Made by a program: the position numbers and the translations under genes
In this document: one piece after another, positions 7,872 through 15,629 of the stretch
Numbering within the stretch: the stretch's first letter is position 1
How the letters are laid out: each line of letters starts with the position of its first letter
The notes under the pieces: generated by a model
Database searches by the model: none
What the model was told of the DNA's origin: nothing
The model's input: only the letters and a program-made list of their open reading frames with translations
DNA from: Bacteroidota bacterium
GTDB taxonomy: Bacteria > Bacteroidota > Bacteroidia > JABEUT01
Assembly: GCA_021823405.1 (NCBI GenBank)
Contig: JAKAOA010000014.1
Location: 1 to 34,130 of the forward strand
Length of the DNA: 34,130 bases
Direction of reading: 5' to 3'

Positions 7872-8726
7872 ATGGAAATTTACAGAATTAATACAGGGTT
7901 GTTTAAATTAGACGGGGGATCCATGTTCGGCGTTGTTCCCAAATCGATGTGGAATAAGCTTAACCCTGCCGATGAAAATAACATGTGTACTTGGGCAATG
8001 CGCTGTTTACTTGTACAGGATGGAAAACGGCTTGTTTTAATAGATAACGGCATGGGAGACAAGCAGGATTCAAAGTTTTTCAGCCACTATTATCCTCATG
8101 GCGATGACACGCTTGAAAAATCGTTGAACAAATATGGGTTTACCGCACACGACATAACTGATGTGCTGCTTACCCATTTGCACTTTGACCACTGCGGGGG
8201 CAGCGTTAAATGGAATAAAGACAGAACTGGTTACGAGACAACCTTCCGGAATGCTGTCTATTGGAGCACTCCGGCGCACTGGGAGTGGGCTGTTAACCCG
8301 AATTCCCGTGAAAAGGCGAGTTTCCTGAAGGAGAATATTCTTCCTATTAAGGAGAGCGGACAATTGAAGATGGTTGAAGGCGATGGTTTGCTGCAACTTC
8401 CATTCTCTGTGATATACGTAAACGGGCACACCGAGGCAATGATGCTGCCTTTAATTAAATATGGAAACCAACAGCTGTTTTTTTGCGCCGACCTGTTCCC
8501 TTCAAGATGGCATATTGCAATGCCTTACATTATGGCTTATGATGTGCGCCCGCTCGTTACCTTAAAGGAAAAGGAAACCCTGCTTGACAAACTTGTGAAA
8601 GAGGATACCCTGTTGTTTTTTGAACATGACCCTTCAGCCGAATGCGCAAGTATTATTAAAACCGAAAAAGGAACGGTAGCGTATCAGAAAATAGTTCCAT
8701 TAAGCGAAATAACCGGCAGGGAGTAG
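7872..8726 (+). CDS. Metallo-beta-lactamase-fold hydrolase
   Basis: A 284-residue cytoplasmic MBL-fold enzyme with the metal motif H102-L-H104-F-D106-H107. Further likely ligands are VNGHTEAM (about 184), FFCADLFPS (about 208) and FFEHDPS (about 250). The long N-terminal part (VVPKSMWNKLNPADENN) and the overall length resemble the AttM/AiiA/YtnP-like branch, which includes N-acylhomoserine lactonases and other lactonases. The substrate cannot be assigned from sequence. It has its own promoter, an unusually long leader and a micro-ORF just upstream. It is followed after about 96 bp by the metallophosphoesterase gene on the same strand. Confidence 0.85.
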   Translation: MEIYRINTGLFKLDGGSMFGVVPKSMWNKLNPADENNMCTWAMRCLLVQDGKRLVLIDNGMGDKQDSKFFSHYYPHGDDTLEKSLNKYGFTAHDITDVLLTHLHFDHCGGSVKWNKDRTGYETTFRNAVYWSTPAHWEWAVNPNSREKASFLKENILPIKESGQLKMVEGDGLLQLPFSVIYVNGHTEAMMLPLIKYGNQQLFFCADLFPSRWHIAMPYIMAYDVRPLVTLKEKETLLDKLVKEDTLLFFEHDPSAECASIIKTEKGTVAYQKIVPLSEITGRE

Positions 8727-8822
8727 CGGGCGACTTTGTCGTTCTCTTTAAAATCTGGAATAAAAACTTGTAAACTTTGATGTTAATTGCCTAATGCTCG
8801 CTGCCTGCAAACCGTCTTTATT

Positions 8823-10118
8823 ATGATAAAATACGGACTCCACTCTGCTCATATAGGCGCCTTTTTATTTGGCTTGCTTTTATTCTTTGGCATTCTTCTG
8901 TTGTTGGATGTTTATGTATCAAAAGGGTTGCGGGCCGCGGTATCTAAATTTCCGGCGCGCATCAAAAGGGGGATAATTTACATTTATTGGTTCGTTAACA
9001 TCTGCTTTTTTATTCTTACTCTGTATTTAATCATTGGCTTTGCCGCTACATCCAACGCAAGCGTAACAGGATTTAAAATAGCAATAACTCTTTTTGTCAC
9101 TTTATATTCCTCGAAGATAGTGTATGGCTTGTTTCTGTTAGCCGAAGACATTTACCGTTCCGGAAGGTGGGGGGTGCTTAAATTTTTGAAATCAGTGAGT
9201 ATAAGTAAGCATTATGAAACGCCATATTTCCCTTCCCGAAGGCGATTTATCAGCCAGGCAGCCGCCCTGGCGGCGGGAATACCTTTTATCGGAAGTATTT
9301 ACGGAGTGATTAAAGGAAAGTACAATTTTAAGGTTCACAAAGTAGAACTGGCATTCAGAAGTTTGCCAAAGGCGTTTGACGGATTCACTATAACCCAGGT
9401 TTCCGACATACATTCCGGCAGTTTCGGCGACCGCAACGAGGTAATAAAGGGAATTAACCTTGTAAATGAACAGAAGTCGGATATTATATTTTTCACCGGC
9501 GACTTGGTGAACATGCGCTCTTCCGAAATGGTGCCATGGATGGATGTTTTCAACAGGTTAAATGCCCCTATGGGCGTTTTTTCCACCCTTGGCAACCACG
9601 ACTACGGCGATTATACTGAATGGCCAACGCCTGAAGCTAAGCAAGCCAATTTTGAAGAGATGTGTAAGATTCATTCCCAACTCGGCTATCAGTTACTGCG
9701 GAACAATAATTGTAAGATCAAAAAGGGCGATTCCTATATTGATCTTTTAGGCGTTGAGAACTGGGGTAGGGGTGGTTTCAGCAAATACGGTGACCTTGAT
9801 AAAGCATTCGATGGTACGTCTTCCGATTCGTTTAAAATATTGCTCTCGCACGATCCGACTCATTGGGAAGAGAAAGTAATGAATGACCCGCGCATGATTC
9901 ATCTTACGCTTTCAGGTCATACGCACGGCTTTCAGTTTGGGTTTGAGTTGCCTGGGATACGCTTCTCACCCGCAGAGTTTCACTACAAAAGATGGGCGGG
10001 GTTGTATATTGAAAACAATAAATATCTTTATGTAAACCGCGGCTTCGGATATCTGGCTTATCCGGGCAGGGTTGGAATTTGGCCCGAGATTACCGTAATA
10101 ACGTTAAAATCGGCATAG
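8823..10118 (+). CDS. Membrane-anchored calcineurin-like metallophosphoesterase
   Basis: A 431-residue protein from the ATG at 8823; a longer in-frame TTG start at 8787 seems less likely because the ATG form begins directly ahead of a membrane segment. Three or four hydrophobic segments lie at about residues 11-29, 50-72 and 84-106. A twin-arginine-like RRRFISQAAALAAG follows at about 139-152, then the phosphoesterase domain: D195-I-H197, GDLVN (226-230), GNHD (257-260), H343 and GHTHGFQ (365-371). These are the full dimetal ligands of the YkuE/YaeI branch, which acts on lipid-type or small phosphoesters; the substrate is not known. The catalytic domain is probably periplasmic or at the membrane surface. 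It shares strand and spacing with the MBL gene. Confidence 0.85.
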   Translation: MIKYGLHSAHIGAFLFGLLLFFGILLLLDVYVSKGLRAAVSKFPARIKRGIIYIYWFVNICFFILTLYLIIGFAATSNASVTGFKIAITLFVTLYSSKIVYGLFLLAEDIYRSGRWGVLKFLKSVSISKHYETPYFPSRRRFISQAAALAAGIPFIGSIYGVIKGKYNFKVHKVELAFRSLPKAFDGFTITQVSDIHSGSFGDRNEVIKGINLVNEQKSDIIFFTGDLVNMRSSEMVPWMDVFNRLNAPMGVFSTLGNHDYGDYTEWPTPEAKQANFEEMCKIHSQLGYQLLRNNNCKIKKGDSYIDLLGVENWGRGGFSKYGDLDKAFDGTSSDSFKILLSHDPTHWEEKVMNDPRMIHLTLSGHTHGFQFGFELPGIRFSPAEFHYKRWAGLYIENNKYLYVNRGFGYLAYPGRVGIWPEITVITLKSA

Positions 10119-10159
10119 GCGATTCAAATTATTCGGTTACCCTTTAACTAACTAAGAGA

Positions 10160-10489
10160 ATGAACGACTTTTACGATATGGTGTATGAAGTTACACGGCA
10201 GATACCGCGCGGCAGGGTAACCAATTATGGTTCAATTGCAAAATATCTTGGCTCTCCCCAGTCCTCCAGATTGGTCGGCTGGGCTATGAACCAAAGCCAT
10301 TCAAAGAAACCGCCTGTGCCTGCTCACAGGGTTGTAAACCGAAATGGCGAACTTTCCGGAAGAATGCACTTTGCATCGCCTTCTCTTATGGAAGAACTGC
10401 TTGTTAGCGAAGGCATCCGCGTAGAAAAGAATACCATAGTAAACTTCGATAAAGTGTTTTGGGATCCGGAAAGGGAGTTGAAACTTTAA
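10160..10489 (+). CDS. Alkyltransferase-like (MGMT-fold) DNA-binding protein
   Basis: This 109-residue protein consists of only the C-terminal MGMT/Ada DNA-binding domain: IPRGRVTNYGSIAKYLG (15-31), the RLVGWAMNQ helix (37-45) and the active-site loop PVPAHRVV (52-59). In methylguanine methyltransferases this loop is PCHR, and the Cys accepts the alkyl group. Here the position is Ala55, so it cannot be an alkyl acceptor. It fits the alkyltransferase-like (ATL) family, which binds O6-alkylguanine and hands the lesion to nucleotide excision repair. Known ATLs often have Trp or Ala at this site. It lies 41 bp after the metallophosphoesterase and is followed by a terminator-like hairpin. Confidence 0.85.
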   Translation: MNDFYDMVYEVTRQIPRGRVTNYGSIAKYLGSPQSSRLVGWAMNQSHSKKPPVPAHRVVNRNGELSGRMHFASPSLMEELLVSEGIRVEKNTIVNFDKVFWDPERELKL

Positions 10490-10515
10490 CCGTTGCTTCG
10501 AATAGCGGCTTTTTT
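10490..10515 (+). terminator. Possible intrinsic terminator after the ATL gene
   Basis: A short imperfect stem, CCGTT (10490-10494) with AGCGG (10504-10508), is followed by C and a run of six T (10510-10515). It sits immediately after the stop codon and before the mrp gene. The stem includes a G-T pair and is weak. Confidence 0.4.
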
Positions 10516-10592
10516 CGTAATTTTACAACCGCTTATCGCTATCTGATATTGAGCTGCGAACTCGTGAATTTTTAACCTCAAAACTGCTTATT

Positions 10593-11684
10593 ATGATTAC
10601 GGAACAACAGATACTCGAAGCGCTAAAAAATGTCATCGACCCCGATTTCAATAAAGATATTGTAACGCTGGGAATGGTGAAGGATCTTGTAATTGAGGGG
10701 AATAATGTAAACTTCACCGTAGTGCTAACCACTCCCGCTTGTCCGCTTAAAGAAGCTATACACAAGGCATGTGTAAATGCAATCATTTACTATGTAGATA
10801 AAGATGCCGTAGTGAATGTGAACATGACAGCCAGGGTAACCACGCCAAGAAAGGAAAAGCAGGCATCGCTCCCCGGTGTTAAAAATATTATAGCGGTTGC
10901 CTCGGGCAAAGGAGGGGTTGGTAAGAGCACCGTTGCATCTAATCTTGCCGTGGCGCTTGCAATTAAAGGTGCGAAAGTCGGACTTCTCGACGCCGATATA
11001 TACGGACCTTCAGTGCCGCTGCTGTTCGATATGGAGAACGAGAAACCGAAAATAGTTGAAAGTTCGGGCAAAACCATTATGGTTCCGCTTGAACAATACG
11101 GAGTGAAACTTTTATCGATAGGATTCTTTCTCGGCGCATCGCAGGCGCTGCCATGGCGTGGTCCTATGGCATCGAAGGCGCTGCTGCAGCTTATAAATGA
11201 CGCCGACTGGGGGGAACTGGACTATCTGATTATCGACCTTCCGCCGGGCACAGGTGATATTCAGTTATCATTGGTTACCGGTGCGGCGCTTACCGGTGCG
11301 GTGGTGGTTAGCACGCCGCAAAAAGTAGCGCTCGCCGACGTGCGCAAAGCAGTGAATATGTTCGCCCATAAAGATATTCATGTGCCGGTGCTTGGCATAG
11401 TAGAGAATATGGCATATTTTACGCCTGCCGAATTACCCGCAAACAAATACTATATCTTCGGCAGGGATGGAGCCAAAAATCTCGCCGCAGAACTGAACGT
11501 CCCCTTATTAGGTCAGGTGCCGCTTGTACAGAGTATATGCGAGGCAGGCGATGCCGGGAGACCGGCTGTTCTGCAAGGCGATACCCCGCAGGCGGTTGCA
11601 TTTGTGGAGATAGCGGGTAATCTTGCCAGACAGGTTGCCATTGCGAACAAACAGAAGGATGAAAAATATCTCGAGAAGGTTTGA
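10593..11684 (+). CDS. mrp: Mrp/NBP35-type P-loop ATPase (Fe-S cluster carrier)
   Basis: A 363-residue protein with an N-terminal MIP18/DUF59 domain (about 1-80, including TTPACPLKEA with Cys50). A deviant-Walker ParA-type ATPase domain follows: GKGGVGKST (105-113), LLDADIYGPS and DLPPGTGD. Mrp/ApbC proteins assemble or carry Fe-S clusters in the cytoplasm. The usual CxxC metal site after 'VENM' is absent and the sequence runs VENMAYFTPAELPANKYY. I believe this loss is common in Bacteroidota orthologues. Cys50 in the DUF59 domain may be the remaining ligand. The stop codon overlaps the TTG start of the DUF1697 gene. Confidence 0.9.
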   Translation: MITEQQILEALKNVIDPDFNKDIVTLGMVKDLVIEGNNVNFTVVLTTPACPLKEAIHKACVNAIIYYVDKDAVVNVNMTARVTTPRKEKQASLPGVKNIIAVASGKGGVGKSTVASNLAVALAIKGAKVGLLDADIYGPSVPLLFDMENEKPKIVESSGKTIMVPLEQYGVKLLSIGFFLGASQALPWRGPMASKALLQLINDADWGELDYLIIDLPPGTGDIQLSLVTGAALTGAVVVSTPQKVALADVRKAVNMFAHKDIHVPVLGIVENMAYFTPAELPANKYYIFGRDGAKNLAAELNVPLLGQVPLVQSICEAGDAGRPAVLQGDTPQAVAFVEIAGNLARQVAIANKQKDEKYLEKV

Positions 11685-12238
11685 ATACTCTTATTTCCAT
11701 GTTAAGAGGTATTAACCTCGGCAGTAAGAATAAGCTTGCCATGGCTGATTTAAAAGCCATGTGCGAACAAATGAACCTTAAAAACGTGACCACCTATATA
11801 CAGAGCGGCAACGTTATTTTTTCGGTCGATAAGAGCAATCCCGCGGACATCTCAAAAAAGATTGAATCAGCAATTCATAAAAAATTTGGAATGTCGATAC
11901 CGGTAATAACGCGGACAATTGATGAAATTAGGAATGCGATAAAGCGCAATCCATATTTAGCTGCCAAAGACAAAGATTTGGGAAATGTATATCTTACTTA
12001 CCTTGAATTTGCACCCGGAAGCAACGAGATTGCTGCAATAAGGGATTATTCAGCCCCGCCCGATGATTTCCTGATTAATGGTGAGACGGTTTATATCTAT
12101 TGCCCGGGCGGCTATGGCAATACCAAGTTGAACAACAACTTTTTTGAAAGGAAACTTAAAACAAGGGCTACAACGAGGAACTGGAAGACCTCCAACGAGC
12201 TACTGAATATCGCGACTAAGATAGAGGAACTGCTTTAG
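11681..12238 (+). CDS. DUF1697 protein, TTG start
   Basis: A 185-residue DUF1697 protein. The opening MNTLISMLRGINLGSKNKLAM matches the family's characteristic N-terminus (LLRGINVGGKN), so the TTG at 11681 is chosen over the internal ATG seven codons in. The TTGA overlap with the mrp stop indicates translational coupling. YIQSGNVIF (about 38-46) and the C-terminal RATTRNWKT (about 162-170) are also typical. Its molecular function is unknown. Confidence 0.88.
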   Translation: MNTLISMLRGINLGSKNKLAMADLKAMCEQMNLKNVTTYIQSGNVIFSVDKSNPADISKKIESAIHKKFGMSIPVITRTIDEIRNAIKRNPYLAAKDKDLGNVYLTYLEFAPGSNEIAAIRDYSAPPDDFLINGETVYIYCPGGYGNTKLNNNFFERKLKTRATTRNWKTSNELLNIATKIEELL

Positions 12239-12244
12239 CAGAGG

Positions 12245-12263
12245 TTTGCTTGCAGCAAATTTT
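12245..12263. terminator. Possible terminator between convergent genes
   Basis: TTTGC (12245-12249) pairs with GCAAA (12255-12259), followed by TTTT. It lies between the stop codons of the convergent DUF1697 and TapB-like genes. The stem is short. Confidence 0.3.
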
Positions 12264-12265
12264 GG

Positions 12266-12979
12266 TTAGTTACCGCTGATGCTCGTGAGCACGCTATAAC
12301 CTTGTATCTGCCCATCTTCCGAATATCTCTCGCTACGCACAATACCGGTATTTAAAGCATACCACTCCGCTACGTGCGACTTTACAACAAAAATGGTGAA
12401 TGTGGAGACATCATAGGTTATTTTGACACAATTAAATGTGCCTGCAGGTGTAGTTATTTTTTCCATTTTTTCCACTCTTCTATTACTTATAGTAGATGTG
12501 ATTAGCCATGGTATCGTGTCCTTTTTCCTGGTATGGTCAAGTATAATGGTAAGAGTACCGCTTTTTAATACTTCATCGGGATGCGGGTTGGAAGGGATAT
12601 TGAGATAATCGCCTTGCATGGTTACACTGCCTTTACCGGGAAAGGTCTGCTTCGGGTCTAACAACCCCATATTGCTCATATTCATAAATACTGTGCTGTG
12701 CAGGCACTTCACCTTAAAACTACTCGTATGGAGGGGTTTACCGTTGTTATCGTTCCATGCGCCTGATACCGATAATATAAGAGTATCGCCTGCTGTTACC
12801 GCATCACTTATGCCATATTTTGCAACACCCGTCAGTTTATCGTTTCCGTTGTAACTGCTTATTTCATAAACGGTACCGGCTTTTGTTGGGTAATAGCCGT
12901 TGCAATTATCATCGCCTGCCATATAGGATTGGCAAATCAATGATAGAAAGGAAGTTACGATGATGATTGATTTATTCAT
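12266..12979 (-). CDS. Exported TapB-like (DUF3108-like) protein
   Basis: A 237-residue protein from MNKSIIIVTSFLSLICQ, with a signal peptide. The mature part is beta-rich and starts CNGYYPTKAGTVYEISSYNGNDKLTG. TPAGTFNCVKITYDV and VAEWYALNTGIVRSERY in the C-terminal half are features of the DUF3108/TapB-like beta-barrel family of exported proteins seen in Bacteroidota. Their role is not established. I place the start at 12979, not at the upstream in-frame ATG at 12988, because a TAACTTTG element ends at 12997 and transcription would begin almost at 12988. The family call is moderate; export is well supported. Confidence 0.65.
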   Translation of the reverse strand: MNKSIIIVTSFLSLICQSYMAGDDNCNGYYPTKAGTVYEISSYNGNDKLTGVAKYGISDAVTAGDTLILSVSGAWNDNNGKPLHTSSFKVKCLHSTVFMNMSNMGLLDPKQTFPGKGSVTMQGDYLNIPSNPHPDEVLKSGTLTIILDHTRKKDTIPWLITSTISNRRVEKMEKITTPAGTFNCVKITYDVSTFTIFVVKSHVAEWYALNTGIVRSERYSEDGQIQGYSVLTSISGN

Positions 12980-12996
12980 AGCAGGCATTGGACTAC

Positions 12997-13004
12997 CAAA
13001 GTTA
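12997..13004 (-). promoter_or_regulatory. -7 promoter element for the TapB-like gene
   Basis: The minus strand reads TAACTTTG, a consensus match. It ends 17 bases before the chosen ATG at 12979, and only 8 bases before the alternative at 12988. Confidence 0.55.
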
Positions 13005-13386
13005 TAAAATAAATACCGAAAAGCGATATCTGTTTTCTAAAAAACAAAGAGGGCGCGCCTCCAATCATTCTTTTTATTGCAATTTAATAATAATTCAATA
13101 TTTCGAAAAGCAGTTCAATCGCGGTGCGATATTCTCTTAAATTCACTCGCTTATTAGTAATTTATATATTTAAAGTAAAGATTTAATAATTAGTATAAAA
13201 CACACTGATAAACATTAATTTATATATATATCATTAATACACTTATCACCGATTTAAAATGGGTCGGTTCAGAAGAACGGGGCGGTATTAAAAAAAATCA
13301 CCGGATAGGCAGTTGTAAACCTATTAAACCGGCTGAAGATTTATAAAACGCCGCCCTCAACTGTATTATGATTTCATATAAGCAGG
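13005..13386. other. AT-rich gene-poor spacer
   Basis: Between the divergent TapB-like and dioxygenase genes there are about 440 bp without a credible gene. They hold a very AT-rich tract (about 13080-13260) and several short imperfect inverted repeats, for example ATAGG...CCTAT near 13306-13324. No tRNA, riboswitch or ORF is supported. Confidence 0.6.
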
Positions 13387-13413
13387 TTCAATATGAATAA
13401 CGCCTATATTGAA
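13387..13413. promoter_or_regulatory. Operator-like interrupted palindrome upstream of the dioxygenase
   Basis: TTCAATAT (13387-13394) and ATATTGAA (13406-13413) form a perfect 8-bp inverted repeat with an 11-bp spacer. It ends 6 bp before the TAACTTTG element at 13420 and so overlaps the expected -33 region, a position typical of repressor or activator binding sites. Confidence 0.4.
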
Positions 13414-13419
13414 TATGAC

Positions 13420-13427
13420 TAACTTTG
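13420..13427 (+). promoter_or_regulatory. -7 promoter element for the dioxygenase gene
   Basis: TAACTTTG ends only 4 bases before the ATG at 13432. If it is used, the mRNA would be leaderless or translation would start downstream. Confidence 0.45.
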
Positions 13428-13431
13428 CCTT

Positions 13432-14280
13432 ATGGACTCATTAAAAAGCTTCAGTCGTTTTGTGGAGGAACTTCCGAAAAAGGGCAAAAAAATGCCGGCG
13501 CTTTTCACCTCACACGGTAATCCGATGGATATTCCCGTACCGCGTGAGAAAAGACCATTCTGGAACGACCTGTTTGAGCTGGGGATTAAATTGCAAAAAG
13601 GTTTTGAGGTAGAGGCGGTGCTTATTGTTTCGGCGCATTGGTGCACCCGCGGAACATTTGTAAATATAAACAAGGAGCAGGAACAAATCTATGATTACTA
13701 CGGTTTTCCGGAAGAATATTATAAGGTTCAGTACCATGCTCACGGCGCACCTCAAACTGCCCATGAGGTGAAAAAAATCGTTCCCGAAGCAGCCGAAACT
13801 AGCGACTGGGGGCTTGACCATGGCGCATGGCCGATGCTCATGCACCTGTTCCCTAACGCTGACAAGCCGGTGTTTGAGTTGAGCATCGACTATTACGCGA
13901 AACCCGAATATCATTACCGGTTGGGCAGGCAGTTGAAATTATTACGTGAGAAGGGAATCCTAATTATCGGCAGCGGCGCTTTAGTTCACAACCTGCGGCT
14001 GGCGGGGCGTAAAATGGCGGATAACGATTTGACGCCATACGGATGGGAAGCCGAATACGACATGTGGATTAAAAAGCAGCTGGACGAACGGAATGTCGCC
14101 AATATACTTAACTATGAGTTTAGTCATCCGCTCGGAAAACTCGCGGCGCCTACACCTGACCATTTTGTTCCTGTTCTTTATACCATGGGCTTGATGGATG
14201 ATAAAGATGAGATGAGCTACTTTTATGAATCTCCCTCCTCATTGCCGGCGTTCAGCGAACGCAGTTTTATAATCTACTGA
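13432..14280 (+). CDS. ygiD: Class III extradiol dioxygenase, 4,5-DOPA dioxygenase-like (YgiD family)
   Basis: A 282-residue member of the LigB-type extradiol ring-cleavage family. Likely metal ligands lie in LFTSHGNPMD (His29), LIVSAHWC (His68) and APTPDHFVPVLY (near 236-247). GLDHGAWPMLMHLFP (about 127-141) and GSGALVHNLR (about 181-190) complete the family pattern. YgiD homologues cleave catechols such as L-DOPA in vitro; the physiological substrate in this organism is unknown. The first ATG gives the usual 20-residue lead ahead of MPALF, but the promoter is so close that an internal start at MPALF (13492) cannot be excluded. No other aromatic-degradation gene is nearby. Confidence 0.88.
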   Translation: MDSLKSFSRFVEELPKKGKKMPALFTSHGNPMDIPVPREKRPFWNDLFELGIKLQKGFEVEAVLIVSAHWCTRGTFVNINKEQEQIYDYYGFPEEYYKVQYHAHGAPQTAHEVKKIVPEAAETSDWGLDHGAWPMLMHLFPNADKPVFELSIDYYAKPEYHYRLGRQLKLLREKGILIIGSGALVHNLRLAGRKMADNDLTPYGWEAEYDMWIKKQLDERNVANILNYEFSHPLGKLAAPTPDHFVPVLYTMGLMDDKDEMSYFYESPSSLPAFSERSFIIY

Positions 14281-14432
14281 TAACTGAATTGGCTCAACTG
14301 ATTTACTCCCTGCATTTAGCCGGGCAAATCTGAAAGGATTTCTATCTTTTTTCTTCTCCCCTATATCGCCTCTCTTTGTGCAATGAGAGGGCAGTGTAAG
14401 GTTGCAGTATGCCCAAAATACCGCACTTGTGA
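14281..14432. other. Spacer before the IS remnant, no gene seen
   Basis: This stretch runs from the dioxygenase stop to the broken left edge of the transposase fragment. It shows no convincing coding frame or RNA. Confidence 0.5.
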
Positions 14433-14656
14433 GCACATTCCGCCAATCCTAATGGCAACATCCGAAGGGAATTACTAAACGCCTATGTTTTTAAAACTCT
14501 GGGAGAGGTCAGAACTCTTGCCGAACAGTGGAGACAGGATTACAACACAAAAAGACCGCATACTGCTTTAAATTACAAAACACCGATGGAACTAATAAAA
14601 CAAACGAAATGAAAAATCACTAATTTTGATTGGTCCGAAAATGAGGGGAGCTTACA
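14433..14656 (+). mobile_element. IS3-family insertion sequence remnant (transposase C-terminus plus right end)
   Basis: The frame at 14445-14612 encodes the last 55 residues of an IS3-type OrfB integrase core: NGNIRRELLNAYVF, EQWRQDYNTKRPHTALNY and PMELIKQTK, then TGA. The WRxxYNxxRPHxALxxxTP pattern is the classic OrfB end. After the stop comes a segment reading GGTCCGAAAATGAGGGGAGC then TTACA (14632-14656), which looks like the right terminal inverted repeat, with TGTAAG at the outer end. The left part, including most of the DDE domain, OrfA and the left end, is missing, so the element is dead. Confidence 0.85.
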
Positions 14657-14657
14657 G

Positions 14658-14753
14658 ACCACTCCACCGAATCAAATTAATGGCAACTCCAAGCAAAGCG
14701 TCCCTGGCAATCAATATCCTCCTTCAAAGAATGAAAATACCCAGCCAAAATAA
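14658..14753 (+). pseudogene. Possible 3' gene fragment next to the IS end
   Basis: From the IS boundary a frame continues for 31 codons (TTPPNQINGNSKQSVPGNQY and onward) to TAA at 14751. It is rich in Gln, Asn and Pro and could be the tail of a gene interrupted by the IS. The frame is the same one in which the transposase ended, so it may be coincidental. Confidence 0.2.
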
Positions 14754-14769
14754 CCTAACTATAGTGTAG

Positions 14770-14777
14770 TATATTTG
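14770..14777 (+). promoter_or_regulatory. -7 promoter element for the DUF922 gene
   Basis: TATATTTG matches TAnnTTTG and ends 9 bases before the ATG at 14787. It overlaps the alternative TTG start at 14775, which is therefore rejected. Confidence 0.5.
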
Positions 14778-14786
14778 AATACAATT

Positions 14787-15371
14787 ATGAAATATATATT
14801 GATTTTCTTTATAATTTTTTCTAATTTGCTTTTTGATTCTTGCAGTGGTAATATATTTTGGTCATCAAAAGCAAAACTTAAGTGGTCCGATTTTAAAAGT
14901 AATAAGTGCGGCGAACATATTGCTCTCACCGCATCCGGTATTAAATATATAACTCAATCCGAAAATGATACATTAGTTATCCTTCAAGTTAATGCAATTT
15001 TTGATAAAAATAAGTCAGCAAAAACTGCAAATAAATCGGAGTTGAATGATTTTTGTTTGAGACATGAACAAACGCACTTTGACATCAGCGAATGGTATGC
15101 GAGAGTATTTAGAAAAGCACTAACTGATAGCATAATCACATCTCGCGTTGAGATTCCTAAATTATATCATGTGATTTGCAAGGAATTTAATGAGATGCAA
15201 GAAAGATATGACAGCGCAACGAATCATGGAATAAATAGAATTGAACAGTATAAATGGAATGATTATGTTACAAAACAATTAAGTAATTATTCATCATATT
15301 CTAATACAAAAGTCGCAGTTCGCATTAAAAGAAGAACTGGTATGGGAATTAGAAATAAAACAGGTGATTAA
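14787..15371 (+). CDS. DUF922-like HEXXH lipoprotein (putative metallopeptidase)
   Basis: A 194-residue exported protein. The hydrophobic signal MKYILIFFIIFSNLLF runs to Cys19 (FDSC), a permissive lipobox. LKWSDFKS (31-38) and HEQTHFDISEWYARVFRKAL (93-112) follow. The latter contains the zinc-metallopeptidase motif H93-E94-x-x-H97 with E102 as a possible third ligand. YDSATNHGINRIEQYKWNDYV near 150-170 is the usual end of the family. DUF922 proteins are presumed metallopeptidases but their targets are unknown. The gene is visibly more AT-rich than the housekeeping genes around it and lies between an IS3 remnant and an RHS remnant, so it is probably part of a transferred or decaying island. 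Confidence 0.75.
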   Translation: MKYILIFFIIFSNLLFDSCSGNIFWSSKAKLKWSDFKSNKCGEHIALTASGIKYITQSENDTLVILQVNAIFDKNKSAKTANKSELNDFCLRHEQTHFDISEWYARVFRKALTDSIITSRVEIPKLYHVICKEFNEMQERYDSATNHGINRIEQYKWNDYVTKQLSNYSSYSNTKVAVRIKRRTGMGIRNKTGD

Positions 15372-15473
15372 ATTAAAAAAAGAATCATTTAATTGATTAA
15401 TAAATAATATACTAAATTTAATGATTTAAACATGGTAAATGCTTCAACTCATCACTTATGAAAAGCCCCAAGA
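15372..15473. other. AT-rich spacer downstream of the DUF922 gene
   Basis: It contains long A/T runs and a short AATCATT...AATGATT inverted repeat. No gene is seen. It leads directly into the RHS fragment. Confidence 0.5.
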
Positions 15474-15629
15474 ACTATAATTTCATACCTTCGCAGAGGT
15501 AATGCACTTGCAAATATGCCGCTGGCAATGGATAGCTTGAATTACCATTATTATAAAGGAACGAACCAATTAGCACAGGTTAATGATGCAGTACCCGCTC
15601 CCGTACCCGCTAAGCTCAGCCCGCTATAA
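15474..15629 (+). pseudogene. RHS-repeat protein fragment
   Basis: The frame reads SYLRRGNALANMPLAMDSLN, then YHYYKGTNQLAQVNDAV, to about 15593. It then passes into repeat sequence and stops at TAA (15627). The 'DSLxYxYxxGTNQLxxVxD' pattern is characteristic of the RHS repeat region of Bacteroidota RHS-repeat-associated core proteins. There is no start codon and an in-frame TGA lies at 15459, so only a small internal piece of a normally very long gene survives. Confidence 0.75.

Noticed and set aside
8787-8822. Upstream TTG start of the metallophosphoesterase
   Set aside because: It would add 12 unhydrophobic residues ahead of a typical membrane N-terminus; the ATG at 8823 is preferred.
12266-12988. 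Start of the TapB-like gene at 12988
   Set aside because: The -7 element at 12997-13004 would place transcription initiation at about this codon; the ATG at 12979 fits better.
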